DNA from: Williamsia sp.
GTDB lineage: Bacteria; Bacteroidota; Bacteroidia; Chitinophagales; Chitinophagaceae
DNA: 64,000 nucleotides
Assembly: GCA_015069695.1 (NCBI GenBank)
Contig: JADCRZ010000003.1
Coordinates: forward strand, 109,800 to 173,799
Reading direction: 5' to 3'
Shown here piece after piece: positions 1-9,346 of the stretch (its first letter is position 1; every line of letters begins with the position of its first letter). The translations under genes and the position numbers were made by a program. The notes below the pieces were generated by a model. The model had not been told where the DNA came from, made no database searches, and saw only the letters and a program-made list of their open reading frames with translations.

Positions 1-6
1 CGCGTG

Positions 7-55
7 CAAAAAGGTTTGCCGGCAGGATGCCTCAACAGGATGCCGGCACTTTTTG
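7..55. terminator. Bulged hairpin, possible terminator
   Basis: CAAAAAG (7-13) pairs with CTTTTTG (49-55), and TGCCGGCA (17-24) pairs with an identical self-complementary TGCCGGCA (41-48). Three bases are bulged on the left arm. The A/T-rich outer arm gives a T run at the 3' base on either strand, so it could stop transcription in both directions. The gene it would serve on the left lies outside the window; the minus-strand gene ending at 377 is about 320 bases away. Confidence 0.45.
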
Positions 56-376
56 CCAGGGAATGGACGCTACCCATAAAAGCGGCTGATTGAATAGGGA
101 AGTCTTAGCGAAGTGGGTTGCTGAACAGATAGCCGGGAAGCTATACAGCACAGGCAGGGAAAATAGAGGATTTGTTTCATATGGCTTATTTAGTAGAATA
201 GCTGGTTCAGACTGCAGGGTTGCGCGAAACAAGATCTGTAAACAGCATAAGCTGAACCCGCTGCAATCGGTACAGGAACGAAATAAGAAAGAGGGAATTA
301 AAATAACCTTAATAATCCCTTAACGGACCTATTAATTTTACAAGCAAGGGGCAAAAGCGCTTCCCTCTGCCTTCCT
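56..376. other. Gene-free stretch
   Basis: I see no convincing gene here. Short open frames exist on both strands but have no recognisable domain, signal peptide or coherent composition. Apart from the hairpin at 7-55 the interval is plain A/T-rich spacer downstream of the minus-strand dehydrogenase gene. Confidence 0.5.
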
Positions 377-2635
377 TTACTGTTGTTGCTTGTCTTCTTT
401 TGCCAATTCTTCCAGGGTCCACAGCTTTTCCCGGCCAGCAGTTTCCAAGCGGAGCCTTTTGACCTCATCCGCTGTAACTACCGGCTCAAAGCGCCTGTTC
501 TCCCTTACAAAATTGTAGCGTATGTAACTCAGTACGGCGGCCACCCATTCATCCTTATTGGCAGCCCCAAACGGCGCCATTACATCGCTGTATGATTTTC
601 CATCGATCGGACCGGATAAACCGTTCAGGAGAATGCGGACCAGGTTTTCCTTGCTGCCTGCCACGCGTTGCGAACTGGCCAAGGGCGGTGCAGCCGCATT
701 GCCCCCGATCAGCAAGCCTTTTCCATCGGGTCCGTGACAGGTGGTGCAAAGCTGTTTGTAGATGCCTTCCCCGTCCAGGATCAGGCCCCTGCGGGCTGCT
801 GTCATGCTGGCGAGCCGGCCGCCGAATAAAAACGTGTTTTTGTTGACCTCGATGCTGTTGGCCACTGTTTGCAGCAAGGGTTTATAGGAGGATGAGGCAA
901 CCAGCCTGGTTACGAGCGGCTGTGCGTCTGCTGATTTGCAATAGGAAAGAGAGGAAAGGAGCTGAACCTGCACATCTGCAGAGGGGTCGTTTTGAAGGGC
1001 GGCCAGCTTGCCGATTGTTTGCGCATCGTTTTGTTTCAGGTAGCGCTCGCTGATCCATACGGCGGCCTGCCGTACGCGTGCATCCCCATCCTGCAGCGAA
1101 GCAAAAAGAAGGGCTTTGTCCATGGCGTTCAATCCATCTAACGTCCACAGGGCATGCAGTCTGGCCAGGGTGCCTGTTTTTTGACCGATCCGGGGATGGT
1201 TTCCTGCAGCGATTTCCCTGAGTGCAGGAACCACAGAATGATCGGCGCGTACGATCAATTCCCGTTGGGCGTTTTCCCTCCACCAGGCATTGGGATGGTC
1301 GAGGTAGGTGAGCAGTTGGGCAGCTGACTCGTTCAGGAGGTGCGGTGCCGGCCCTCTTTTAAAGCCATCGTGTACCAGGCGGTAAATACGGCCCTGCCCG
1401 ATGTTTTTATCCAGGCCTTTTTCCAGGATCCTGGGCCGCAGGAAGCTGCCTTCTTTGGTCCAGTTGCTCTCCTGGATAATGCCCCGGTGCATATCGACGA
1501 TGTACAGGCAGCCGTCCGGACCGGTAGCGGTGTTTACAGGCCGGAAGTTCATATCGGCAGAAGCAATAAATTCCTGCTGGTTGTAGGCATTTTTAAGAAC
1601 TACCTTCCCGCCTTCCTGCAGCACTTTGGCGCGGCGGATCAGCCGGCCAACGGGTTCGCAGATCAGCAGGTCGCCCCGCAGGTCGGCGGGCAGCGCGTCT
1701 CCCCTGTAAACAGATTGTCCGCAGTTGGCGGTAAAATGATTGAGTGTGGTATCAGGCCGCAACCGTCCCATCCCGCCCTGCACATCGGGCGTGGCAATGA
1801 TCGGCCATACGGCCTGGAACTCATCATCAAACTGATCGCGTGGATTTAACAGGCCATAGGAAGGATTGAGCTGGAAGCCCAGCGCCGGGATCTCTGCGCC
1901 GGCACTGGAAAAGTACAGTCTTCCGTAATCATCATTGGCAACGCCCCATTGCCCGCCCGGCGAATTGGCCAGGGAATCGGCCTGCAGCTTGCCATCTACA
2001 TAGCGGTAACGCACCGGGTCGCAGCTTACATAAATCCAGTTGTCTATATTCCAGAGCAGGCCGCTTTTCTGGTGTTCCAGGTTGCGGGTATCGGGTTTGT
2101 CGTTTTTGTATACCAAGTTTTTTTCATCTGCCTTGCCATCTCCATTCCGGTCTTCGTAGCTAAAGATGTTGTAGGTATAAGTTTCATTTACCAGCAGCTT
2201 ATGCCCCAAACACAGCAACATCCGGGGCAATACCAGGCTGTCTATAAAAGTGGTGCGCTTGTCCATCTTGCCGTCTCCGTTTGTGTCTTCCAGCCGCGCA
2301 ACCTGGCAAACAGGCCGGTTCTCACCCGTGCCATCCACATCCTGCATATAGGTGCGCATCTCAGCCACATACATGGCGGCATTGCCGTCCCATACAATCG
2401 CCACCGGCTCTTTGATCATGGGCTCACTGGCTACGAGCTCGAGATGATAGCCGGGAGGAAGGCTGATCGCCTGCATACTTTCCTTTGCGGTTAAGTAAGC
2501 CGGATTGGGATGCGGGTTGACAATGATTTTACCTGTTGCATCACGCTGAAATGCGGCCGGACGCGAGACTTTGCAATAACAGACAAATAAGCTCGGGGCA
2601 ATAAAGAGACAGGCAACCGTTTTCCGGATGTTCAT
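377..2635 (-). CDS. Secreted PVC-type heme-binding dehydrogenase with HEAT region and cytochrome c
   Basis: This 752-residue protein has an N-terminal export signal; a Cys near residue 20 could make it a lipoprotein. Residues about 45-430 resemble the beta-propeller 'putative membrane-bound dehydrogenase' domain, with calcium-loop-like repeats DTNGDGKMDK and DRNGDGKADE. A helical HEAT-like stretch follows (about 460-610). A class I cytochrome c domain has the heme motif CTTCH at 630-634 and a likely axial Met in MAPFG near 686. Such proteins are thought to oxidise sugars in the periplasm or at the outer membrane and pass electrons to cytochromes. It is the last gene of a minus-strand group with ThuA (49 bp upstream) and a small cytochrome c. 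The substrate cannot be read from sequence. Confidence 0.87.
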   Translation of the reverse strand: MNIRKTVACLFIAPSLFVCYCKVSRPAAFQRDATGKIIVNPHPNPAYLTAKESMQAISLPPGYHLELVASEPMIKEPVAIVWDGNAAMYVAEMRTYMQDVDGTGENRPVCQVARLEDTNGDGKMDKRTTFIDSLVLPRMLLCLGHKLLVNETYTYNIFSYEDRNGDGKADEKNLVYKNDKPDTRNLEHQKSGLLWNIDNWIYVSCDPVRYRYVDGKLQADSLANSPGGQWGVANDDYGRLYFSSAGAEIPALGFQLNPSYGLLNPRDQFDDEFQAVWPIIATPDVQGGMGRLRPDTTLNHFTANCGQSVYRGDALPADLRGDLLICEPVGRLIRRAKVLQEGGKVVLKNAYNQQEFIASADMNFRPVNTATGPDGCLYIVDMHRGIIQESNWTKEGSFLRPRILEKGLDKNIGQGRIYRLVHDGFKRGPAPHLLNESAAQLLTYLDHPNAWWRENAQRELIVRADHSVVPALREIAAGNHPRIGQKTGTLARLHALWTLDGLNAMDKALLFASLQDGDARVRQAAVWISERYLKQNDAQTIGKLAALQNDPSADVQVQLLSSLSYCKSADAQPLVTRLVASSSYKPLLQTVANSIEVNKNTFLFGGRLASMTAARRGLILDGEGIYKQLCTTCHGPDGKGLLIGGNAAAPPLASSQRVAGSKENLVRILLNGLSGPIDGKSYSDVMAPFGAANKDEWVAAVLSYIRYNFVRENRRFEPVVTADEVKRLRLETAGREKLWTLEELAKEDKQQQ

Positions 2636-2684
2636 GCAGATGGGTTTTAAAAAATTGAAAGAATGCAGGTGATCAGCAGGCGAT

Positions 2685-3413
2685 CTACTTCATCGCATAC
2701 TCGATCCCGCCGAGAATATGTTGTATGTACAATGGGTCTGTATAGGATTCGTCCGTATGGCCCAGCTCCGTATAGAAAGCCTTGCCGCCATCATAGGTAT
2801 GATACCAGGCCATGGGGTGATCGGCTCCGTTCTTTCCACCCTGGTAGCTGCTTTCATCGATCTTGATCAGGACATTCAACCCTGTGGCCATCCATTTGAA
2901 ATTGTACCACTCGTCTTTTCGTTTCCAGGTTTCGGGCAAATGTTTTGTTGAAACATGGCGGCGGTCTACCACGTTCAGTACAGCTTCCTGCTGGTTGGGA
3001 TGGCTGCCGAAATAAGCGCCTACCAGGTTGCCGTACCAGGGCCAGTTGTATTCGCAGTCGGTGGCAGCATGAATGCCTACAAAGCCCCCGCCTGAACGGA
3101 TGTACTGCTCGAAGGCAGCCTGCTGTTCATCATTCAACACATCACCGGTTGTGCTCAGGAATACAACAGCCGCGTATTGCTTTAGATTGGCCGTTGTAAA
3201 AACACCTGCATCGGCGGTTGTATCTACATCAAACTTATGCTCGGCACCCAGCTGGTAAATTGTTTTTGCGCCAATGGCAATAGATCCGTGATGATAGCCA
3301 GCCGTTTTGTAAAACACCAGGATCCTTTTGTTTTTTGCTGTCACAGGCCGGGCAGCCACAAACAGTACAAATACAAGAAAGGAAAGGAGCGCGAAGCCTG
3401 AATACTTTTTCAT
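2685..3413 (-). CDS. ThuA-like domain protein, secreted
   Basis: 242 residues with a classical signal peptide (MKKYSGFALLSFLVFVLF, cleavage near residue 26). The remainder is a ThuA-like (trehalose-utilisation, class I glutamine-amidotransferase-like fold) domain. Visible family features are ILVFYKTAGYHHGSI, the GGGFVGIHAATDC strand-turn, and the HPMAWYH and ELGHTDESY blocks near the C-terminus. ThuA proteins are implicated in keto-sugar metabolism and are commonly found beside PQQ-like dehydrogenases and cytochromes, as here. It probably forms an operon with the downstream heme dehydrogenase. The exact reaction is unknown. Confidence 0.9.
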   Translation of the reverse strand: MKKYSGFALLSFLVFVLFVAARPVTAKNKRILVFYKTAGYHHGSIAIGAKTIYQLGAEHKFDVDTTADAGVFTTANLKQYAAVVFLSTTGDVLNDEQQAAFEQYIRSGGGFVGIHAATDCEYNWPWYGNLVGAYFGSHPNQQEAVLNVVDRRHVSTKHLPETWKRKDEWYNFKWMATGLNVLIKIDESSYQGGKNGADHPMAWYHTYDGGKAFYTELGHTDESYTDPLYIQHILGGIEYAMK

Positions 3414-3543
3414 ATGTTATGTTTTAACCAAGGTAGCAAGCTTTTATTTGCCGGAACAAATTTGGTCCGGGCCTGCTATGATTTGGTGTTGTATACCTGC
3501 AACCATTGACGATTAAAAAATCTGTCTGTTGATAATACCTCAG

Positions 3544-4062
3544 TTATTTTTCTTTCAGGGAAAGGATATACGCCACCATTTTTTGTGCATCCTCCCGGGC
3601 AAGCTGTGGATGAGGTGCCATCGGTACCTGTCCCCATACGCCGGTACCTCCCTTGATCACTTTGTCGGTCAGGGCTTGAAGTGCTCCTTTGTCCGAAGCA
3701 TATTTTTGCGCTACATCTGTATAGGCCGGGCCAACAAACCTGGTGTTGATCTTATGACAGACCAGACAATCAGATTTTGTGATCAAAGCCTCACCTTCAT
3801 GCGGTTCTGTTTGAGCGGTGGGCTTTGACGAAGCCACTGCACCAGGTTTGGCTTTTGCCGCAACAGGTTTCTTTGGGGAAGGCTGCGTTTTTGCAGAAGC
3901 TGAGCCCCTTTGGGTTTGTACCGGCTGCAAGAAGAAAGGGGTGTTGGTTTGGAGGGCCTGCCCCAAATTCCCTACCGGCTGGTTGTTGGTTTTAAAAGCA
4001 CACAACGCAGCCATGCATACACACACGAAAGCATCACTGAAGGAGGTCAGCATTTTTTTCAT
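3544..4062 (-). CDS. Class I cytochrome c with Pro/Ala/Lys linker
   Basis: 172 residues. A hydrophobic N-terminus (residues 9-23) suggests export or membrane anchoring. A low-complexity linker rich in Lys, Pro, Ala and Ser spans about 52-88. The C-terminal cytochrome c domain has the heme motif CLVCH (Cys99, Cys102, His103) and a probable axial Met148 in QVPMAPHP. It resembles the small c551/c552-type monoheme carriers and the cytochrome c tail of the dehydrogenase at 51074-53080. It is the first gene of the group with ThuA and the heme dehydrogenase (gap about 130 bp) and is a plausible electron acceptor for that enzyme. Confidence 0.88.
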   Translation of the reverse strand: MKKMLTSFSDAFVCVCMAALCAFKTNNQPVGNLGQALQTNTPFFLQPVQTQRGSASAKTQPSPKKPVAAKAKPGAVASSKPTAQTEPHEGEALITKSDCLVCHKINTRFVGPAYTDVAQKYASDKGALQALTDKVIKGGTGVWGQVPMAPHPQLAREDAQKMVAYILSLKEK

Positions 4063-4234
4063 TCAACCTGATTTTTTAAACTGATCGTCTTTGAACTGTT
4101 GTTTATATCAATTTCTCAAAGAGAAGCTTGTTAGTAAATCCGTGCTCAAAGAACCACTTAGCGGCTTAAAAAAAGATTAAAAATGGATTAATGCTGAGAA
4201 AGGAGGATATAATTTAATGGAACAAGCCTATTTT

Positions 4235-5050
4235 TTAGTTCATGACCATCATCATCAACTGCCATTTTCCCCGGTCTGCGATCCAGACCCACATATAATT
4301 TGCCTTTTTCTGGTTGGCGGTCGTTTTGCCATAACTCACGAGCATGTCACCGGCCGGGGAAAGCCAGCGCCCCACGGGTTCAAATTGGTAATGCCCCAGA
4401 ACGGTTTCATCAAAATCATCCATCTCCCGGCTGTGGACAGGCTGTCTGTCATTGACCAGGATCCAGGCGTCCGGCACGCTGTATTCTTTTAACAGGCCTC
4501 TCTTTCCGCTCTTGTATGCTTCTATGAATTCCTGTTCTCTTTCCGTCACTTCGGCCGTATCTGCACGCACACCACCAGCCGGCTGGAGCGCTCTTCTAAC
4601 AACCCGCTCTTCATCCGGGGCCGGATCGTTGTGGTGGATACCAATATCGCAGAGCACGGTCCACCTGCCTGTTTTGCTTCTATGCCAGAGGGAAGCAAAA
4701 TGCCCGAAATGACCGGCGGTTTGAGCAGCCCGGTCGGGCCGGTATTCGGAAGGGCCCATGGTACAACCAAAATCGCCGGATGCAGAGAGTACGGCAAACC
4801 GGGGGCGCCAGAGCAGCAGGGAGCTGTCTTCCGGAATGTCGCGGCTCCAGCGGGTGTAGCCGTTCAGGATTTCTCCCTGGCTGAATACAATGCTGCTGCT
4901 ATCAAGAAAGCCAAGAAAAGCTTTCCGGGTAGATGTGCTGGCTGCGGTGGAAGCAAAGCTCCGTTCTGCGTTTAACAACGCGTCAACGGCGGGCTGGGCA
5001 TAACACATACTTTGCAACAGCAGGCACAGGAGAAACAGGTTGGATCGCAT
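4235..5050 (-). CDS. Secreted protein with two NTF2-like (DUF4440/SnoaL-like) domains
   Basis: 271 residues from the ATG at 5050, chosen because it gives a clean signal peptide (MRSNLFLLCLLLQSMCYAQ); the frame is open further upstream but that part is unlike a protein start. Two alpha+beta domains follow: about 22-140, starting AVDALLNAERSFA, and about 160-271, starting TEREQEFIEAYKSGKR. Both match the NTF2-like pattern of an N-terminal helix and a curved sheet ending in a Trp-rich strand (GRWTVLCDIG, GKWQLMMMVM). Members range from ketosteroid-isomerase-like enzymes to ligand-binding proteins, so no activity is assigned. It is transcribed divergently from the alginate-lyase-like gene, with 64 bp between the starts. 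Confidence 0.7.
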   Translation of the reverse strand: MRSNLFLLCLLLQSMCYAQPAVDALLNAERSFASTAASTSTRKAFLGFLDSSSIVFSQGEILNGYTRWSRDIPEDSSLLLWRPRFAVLSASGDFGCTMGPSEYRPDRAAQTAGHFGHFASLWHRSKTGRWTVLCDIGIHHNDPAPDEERVVRRALQPAGGVRADTAEVTEREQEFIEAYKSGKRGLLKEYSVPDAWILVNDRQPVHSREMDDFDETVLGHYQFEPVGRWLSPAGDMLVSYGKTTANQKKANYMWVWIADRGKWQLMMMVMN

Positions 5051-5114
5051 ACGATAGATGGGTTTAAGCGCAAAAGATCTCTGTAAATTACTATTTTCAT
5101 CTTCACATTGCACC

Positions 5115-6347
5115 ATGAAAAAAGCCCTGTTTATACTTGGCACCGGACTCTTGCTGCAGGCTGTCCCTGCACGATCAAAACCAGTTTCGATGCGCAGCCT
5201 GCAACAGGCAGCAAGCAGTCCTGGCCACTTCTCAATTGTCAACAAACCGTATTATACCCAGGCTGTCCGCGTCCTGCGTCCCTCCGTTCTTGCAGCAGCT
5301 GCCTGGGCCATGCAGCAGGAGCCGGTTACGGTAACGGCCACCCGGTCTGAACGGAGCCAGGGCGGGAAACATGATTTTTATTCCGAAGGTGATTACTGGT
5401 GGCCCAACCCCCGGTTTCCTGACAGCCCGTACATCCAACGCGATGGCATCACCAACCCCGATAACTTTACGGCACACCGGCAGGCCATGATCCGGTTCAG
5501 CCGCGTAGTGGGTGCGCTGGCCTCGGCCTGGAAGATCACCGGAGAAGAAAAATGGGTGCGGCAGGCAGTCAGGCATTGCAAAGCCTGGTTCGTTGATACG
5601 GCCACCCTGATGCATCCCAACCTGCTGTATGCGCAGGCCATCAAGGGGAGGGCTACCGGCCGCGGCATCGGCATCATCGACACCATCCACTTTATGGAAG
5701 TGGTGCAGGCCTTGTTGGTCATGGAAGGGGCACCAGGGATGGATCAGCATGCGCTGGCGCTGATCCGCCGTTGGTTTGAGCAATACCTGCAATGGCTTAC
5801 CACGCATCCCTATGGCAAAGATGAGATGAACGCCGCCAACAACCATGGCACCTGCTGGGCCATGCAGGTAGCTGCTTTTGCCAGGTTTACCGGTAACAAG
5901 GAGTTGATGAACTTTTGCAGCGAGCGGTATAAGACAATCCTCCTGCCCAAGCAAATGGCAGAAGACGGCAGCTTTCCGCTGGAACTGAAAAGAACCAAAC
6001 CCTATGGCTACTCGATCTTTAACCTGGATGCCATGACCATGCTCTGCCAGATCCTTTCCACACCACAGGATGATCTGTGGAACTACAAAACGCCTGACGG
6101 CAAATCGATCCGCAAGGGCATTGAATTTTTACACCCGTATGTTGCCGACAAAAGCCGGTGGACTTACCCGCAGGATGTGATGTACTGGAACAACTGGCCG
6201 GTAGCACAACCGTTCCTGATCCTGGGAGCCAACGCATTTGACCGACCCGCCTGGTTTGATACCTGGAAAAAGGGGGATCATGCGCCCAAAGTAGAAGAGA
6301 TCATCCGGAATCTGCCTGTTCGCAATCCGCTTATTTGGATAGATTAG
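5115..6347 (+). CDS. Alginate lyase family protein
   Basis: 410 residues from the ATG at 5115, which gives a signal peptide (MKKALFILGTGLLLQAVPA). The body is an all-helical alginate-lyase-superfamily domain. Recognisable blocks are YWWPNPRFPDSPYIQRDG, the catalytic-region motif NAANNHGTCWAM near residue 240, and ELKRTKPYGYSIFN. The Asn-His pair and the following Tyr are the typical catalytic residues of this beta-elimination family. It probably cleaves a uronic-acid polysaccharide in the periplasm. The neighbouring SGNH and MBOAT genes fit a role in making or trimming an acetylated exopolysaccharide. The true substrate (alginate or another uronan) is not determined. Confidence 0.85.
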   Translation: MKKALFILGTGLLLQAVPARSKPVSMRSLQQAASSPGHFSIVNKPYYTQAVRVLRPSVLAAAAWAMQQEPVTVTATRSERSQGGKHDFYSEGDYWWPNPRFPDSPYIQRDGITNPDNFTAHRQAMIRFSRVVGALASAWKITGEEKWVRQAVRHCKAWFVDTATLMHPNLLYAQAIKGRATGRGIGIIDTIHFMEVVQALLVMEGAPGMDQHALALIRRWFEQYLQWLTTHPYGKDEMNAANNHGTCWAMQVAAFARFTGNKELMNFCSERYKTILLPKQMAEDGSFPLELKRTKPYGYSIFNLDAMTMLCQILSTPQDDLWNYKTPDGKSIRKGIEFLHPYVADKSRWTYPQDVMYWNNWPVAQPFLILGANAFDRPAWFDTWKKGDHAPKVEEIIRNLPVRNPLIWID

Positions 6348-6377
6348 CTGGCTGACTTAAATTGGCCGGCAGAACGT

Positions 6378-7634
6378 ATGAAAGCAACCGTACTCTTTTT
6401 TTTATGCACCTGGCTGGCCGTGCCTGTTGCTTTTACCCAGCCGATCCCGGTAGAAGAAGCGGTTCCCTACAATTTTGTTTACCCGCAGCTCAACAACATC
6501 GCCAACCTGGCTGGCCTGGAACCCTTCTATGCAAAGCTGCTCCGCCTGAAGAAGGAAGGCAAAGGCCCTGTCAGGATCGTGCACATTGGCGACTCACATT
6601 TACAAGCCGATCTGCTGACGGGCGTTGTGCGCAACAGGATGCAGGCCTGTTTTGGCAATGCAGGGCGCGGACTGGTATTTCCTTACCAGCTTGCCAGATC
6701 GAATGCGCCGCCTGATATCCTTTCTTCTTCCAACGTTTCGTGGCAGGCTAACAGGCTGGCACACCCGGAGATTGCCATTGCATCGGGCGTTGCAGGTTTT
6801 TGCATCCAGACGGCAGCTGCGCGGCCGGTCATTAATTTATCACTAAAACCCACAGAAGATGCTGCCCAACTGTTTACACGGGTCCGCATTTTTACGGGTC
6901 CGGAACAGGATACCGGTTTGGTGCTGCATGCTGATAACAACGATACTGACTATGTGCTCACAAGAGATACAGACAGTTCGCTTTTCCTGGAAGCACAGCT
7001 CGACCAGCCGGCCAGCAGCATCTCACTTTATCCTTCCCTTACACCTTTTCAATTCTACGGTGCTTCATTCGAAAAGGGAGACGGCGGCGTGCTCTACCAT
7101 ACCATCGGCGTGAATGGCGCCACATACGGGCAATACAACAAGGCCCTGCTTTTCTGGCAACAGCTGCCGGCCCTTTCAGCCGACCTGTACATCATATCCA
7201 TGGGAACCAATGAAGCACAGAAATCGCATCCCGATCTGGCGACATTCAAGCTGGAGCTGCTCGCCATGGTAACAAAATTAAAAGCTGCCTCACCCGACGC
7301 TGCCATCCTGCTTACTTCACCCGCAGATTCTTATTTCGGTGGCAGAACCCTGAGCAACCCGATGAAATTAATCAGCAAGGCCCTGGCAGATTTTTGTGCA
7401 GAACAGTCGCTCCCCTTCTGGGACCTCTATACCATTACAGGCGGCTACGGCTCAGCCCGCAGCTGGGCCAAAGGAGGCCTGATGAGCCATGACCGGATCC
7501 ATTACATCAAACCCGGCTATGAGCTCCAGGGCAATCTCCTCTTCACAGCCCTCGCAAAAGGATACAATCTTTATCAGGGCAGGTTCAACAGCCCGTTTGA
7601 ACTGTTGGAGAAATTGCCGGGAGTGAACAAGTAA
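6378..7634 (+). CDS. SGNH/GDSL-like hydrolase, secreted
   Basis: 418 residues with a signal peptide (cleavage near residue 21). The nucleophile block is VHIGDSHLQAD with Ser73, the middle block is ISMGTNEAQ, and the C-terminal dyad is DRIH (Asp372, His375), together the SGNH esterase signature. It follows the alginate-lyase-like gene by 30 bp, so the two are probably co-transcribed. It is distantly similar in layout to the SGNH protein at 9347-10699, which travels with an MBOAT transferase. A likely role is O-acetyl transfer to or removal from an extracellular glycan; the direction cannot be told from sequence. Confidence 0.82.
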   Translation: MKATVLFFLCTWLAVPVAFTQPIPVEEAVPYNFVYPQLNNIANLAGLEPFYAKLLRLKKEGKGPVRIVHIGDSHLQADLLTGVVRNRMQACFGNAGRGLVFPYQLARSNAPPDILSSSNVSWQANRLAHPEIAIASGVAGFCIQTAAARPVINLSLKPTEDAAQLFTRVRIFTGPEQDTGLVLHADNNDTDYVLTRDTDSSLFLEAQLDQPASSISLYPSLTPFQFYGASFEKGDGGVLYHTIGVNGATYGQYNKALLFWQQLPALSADLYIISMGTNEAQKSHPDLATFKLELLAMVTKLKAASPDAAILLTSPADSYFGGRTLSNPMKLISKALADFCAEQSLPFWDLYTITGGYGSARSWAKGGLMSHDRIHYIKPGYELQGNLLFTALAKGYNLYQGRFNSPFELLEKLPGVNK

Positions 7635-7650
7635 GATAGATTTCACTCCC
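7619..7650 (+). terminator. Hairpin overlapping the stop of the SGNH gene
   Basis: GGGAGTGAA (7619-7627) pairs perfectly with TTCACTCCC (7642-7650) across a 14-base loop that includes the stop codon. There is no T run directly after it, so it is either a weak terminator or an mRNA 3'-end protecting structure. Confidence 0.45.
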
Positions 7651-7660
7651 TATGTATTGT

Positions 7661-7803
7661 ATGTTCCGGCACGAACATTCCATTGGTGTTTCATGTTCCG
7701 GTAAGAACACAGCGAAACTGGTTTCTGTCTACGAGATATTACCACAGGAACATGGTGAACAGGGGACGCAGCTGGTGCTAATAACATGCTCCTTCTGGAA
7801 CAT
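7661..7803. repeat. Cluster of ATGTTCC/GGAACAT motifs
   Basis: ATGTTC (7661-7666) and GAACAT (7673-7678) form a 6-bp stem. ATGTTCC recurs at 7693-7699 followed by GAACA at 7705-7709, and GGAACAT occurs at 7748-7754 and 7797-7803. The cluster lies between two convergent genes. It could be a set of short hairpins or a protein-binding array; nothing in the sequence decides. Confidence 0.4.
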
Positions 7804-7850
7804 GCGATATTATTGCCATCACCTTGAAATGTACATACGATCATGCTTCA

Positions 7851-9335
7851 TCAAAACTGCAGATAAATCGGAAGCACCTGCTCGCTGGTTTTGAAATAGC
7901 CGTATACCAGTACAAATACGGTGAGCGCGACTACATAAAAAACCAGGGGTGCTCTTTGCAGCCGCAGCACTACCCGCTCGGGGAACCCATCAGGAATGGC
8001 ATGCAGCAGATAGCCCAGCAATATCATAAATAAGACGGGCTTGTAATTGCTGAAAAATGCCCTCCAGACAGAAAGATCGAAGTTGCCGGTGATCTGGTGG
8101 ATCATGTCGCTTGCCAGGGTGAAATTGGCAGCCCTGAAGTAAATCCAGCAAAAGCAGGTAAAATGAAAGGTGAGCAGGATGCTGAGCGCCTGGATAAATC
8201 CATTGCTGTCGAGCTGCTTGCGGATAGAGCCCGTATTGGAAGTCCACAGCTTGTTCACGGCCAGGGCAGCTCCATGCAAAAATCCCCAGATGATAAAGTT
8301 CCAGCTCGCTCCATGCCAGAACCCGCCCAGCACCATGGTGATCATGTTGTTGAGATAGGTGCGCAGCTTCCCTTTGCGGCTGCCGCCAAGTGGGATATAA
8401 AGATAATCGCGCAGCCAGGAGGACAATGATATATGCCAGCGCCGCCAGAACTCGGTGATGTTTTTGCTTTGATAAGGCGAACGGAAATTGGTCTGTATGG
8501 AAAAGCCCAGCCACTTGGCAATGCCAATAGCCACATCGCTGTAACCGCTGAAATCACAATAAATCACAATCGCATAGCCATACACGGCAAACAAACATTC
8601 CAGTCCGGTATACCTGGCAGGCTCATCAAAAATATAGTTCACAAAATTGAGGGTGATATAATCAGAGATGATCAGCTTCTTGAACAAGCCGGATACGATC
8701 AGGTAAAAACCCTTGCTGAAATCTGCTTCGCTTACGTAATACGGTTTGTCGATCTGCGGAATAAAATCTGAAGCCCGCACGATAGGCCCCATCACCAGCT
8801 TGGGAAAAAATGAGAGGAACAAGAGATAATCACCAAACTTCCGCACCGGCTTGAACTCGCCCCGGTATACATCAATGGTATAGCTGAGATTTTCAAACGT
8901 ATAAAATGAAATGCCGACCGGCAGCAGGATATTGAGCGGATTAAAATGCGCCTGGAATAAGTCTTTGCTGAGATGGATAAAGAAGTTCGTGTATTTGAAA
9001 TAAACCAGGATACCCAGGTTGAACACGATGCTGGTAATAAGCAGGGCTTTTTTGCGGTGGTGGTTCTGCTCCCGGTATATCAGGTTCGAGATGATAAAAT
9101 CAACGATGGCCGAAACGATCACCATCAGCACAAAATAGCCGCTTGCCTTGTAAAAAAAGTACAGGGAAAAACAGCAGAAGATCCATTTGCGGATGGCAAC
9201 CTGGTGCCGGAACGAGTAGTAGAGTAGCAGGAACAGGGCAAAGTAATAAACAAAAAAGCCGTTGTTGAACAACAAGGGGTTCTTAGGATCATAGACCAGC
9301 TGGTGCAGCAAGGCCTTGACATCAAGAGCAGGCAT
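7851..9335 (-). CDS. MBOAT family membrane O-acyltransferase (AlgI/DltB-like)
   Basis: 494 residues with about ten hydrophobic segments. The family hallmarks are visible: YTFENLSYTIDVYRGE, FFPKLVMGPI, CDFSGYSDVAIG, FRSPYQSKNITEFWRRWHIS, and GGFWHGASWN with the conserved His near residue 341; a second His lies near 354. MBOAT proteins of this type move acetyl (or other acyl) groups across the inner membrane for polysaccharide modification and work with a periplasmic SGNH partner. That partner is encoded 11 bp upstream in the same operon (9347-10699). Alginate-lyase-like and SGNH genes nearby suggest an acetylated exopolysaccharide. Confidence 0.93.
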   Translation of the reverse strand: MPALDVKALLHQLVYDPKNPLLFNNGFFVYYFALFLLLYYSFRHQVAIRKWIFCCFSLYFFYKASGYFVLMVIVSAIVDFIISNLIYREQNHHRKKALLITSIVFNLGILVYFKYTNFFIHLSKDLFQAHFNPLNILLPVGISFYTFENLSYTIDVYRGEFKPVRKFGDYLLFLSFFPKLVMGPIVRASDFIPQIDKPYYVSEADFSKGFYLIVSGLFKKLIISDYITLNFVNYIFDEPARYTGLECLFAVYGYAIVIYCDFSGYSDVAIGIAKWLGFSIQTNFRSPYQSKNITEFWRRWHISLSSWLRDYLYIPLGGSRKGKLRTYLNNMITMVLGGFWHGASWNFIIWGFLHGAALAVNKLWTSNTGSIRKQLDSNGFIQALSILLTFHFTCFCWIYFRAANFTLASDMIHQITGNFDLSVWRAFFSNYKPVLFMILLGYLLHAIPDGFPERVVLRLQRAPLVFYVVALTVFVLVYGYFKTSEQVLPIYLQF

Positions 9336-9346
9336 GGGGTTAGCGG

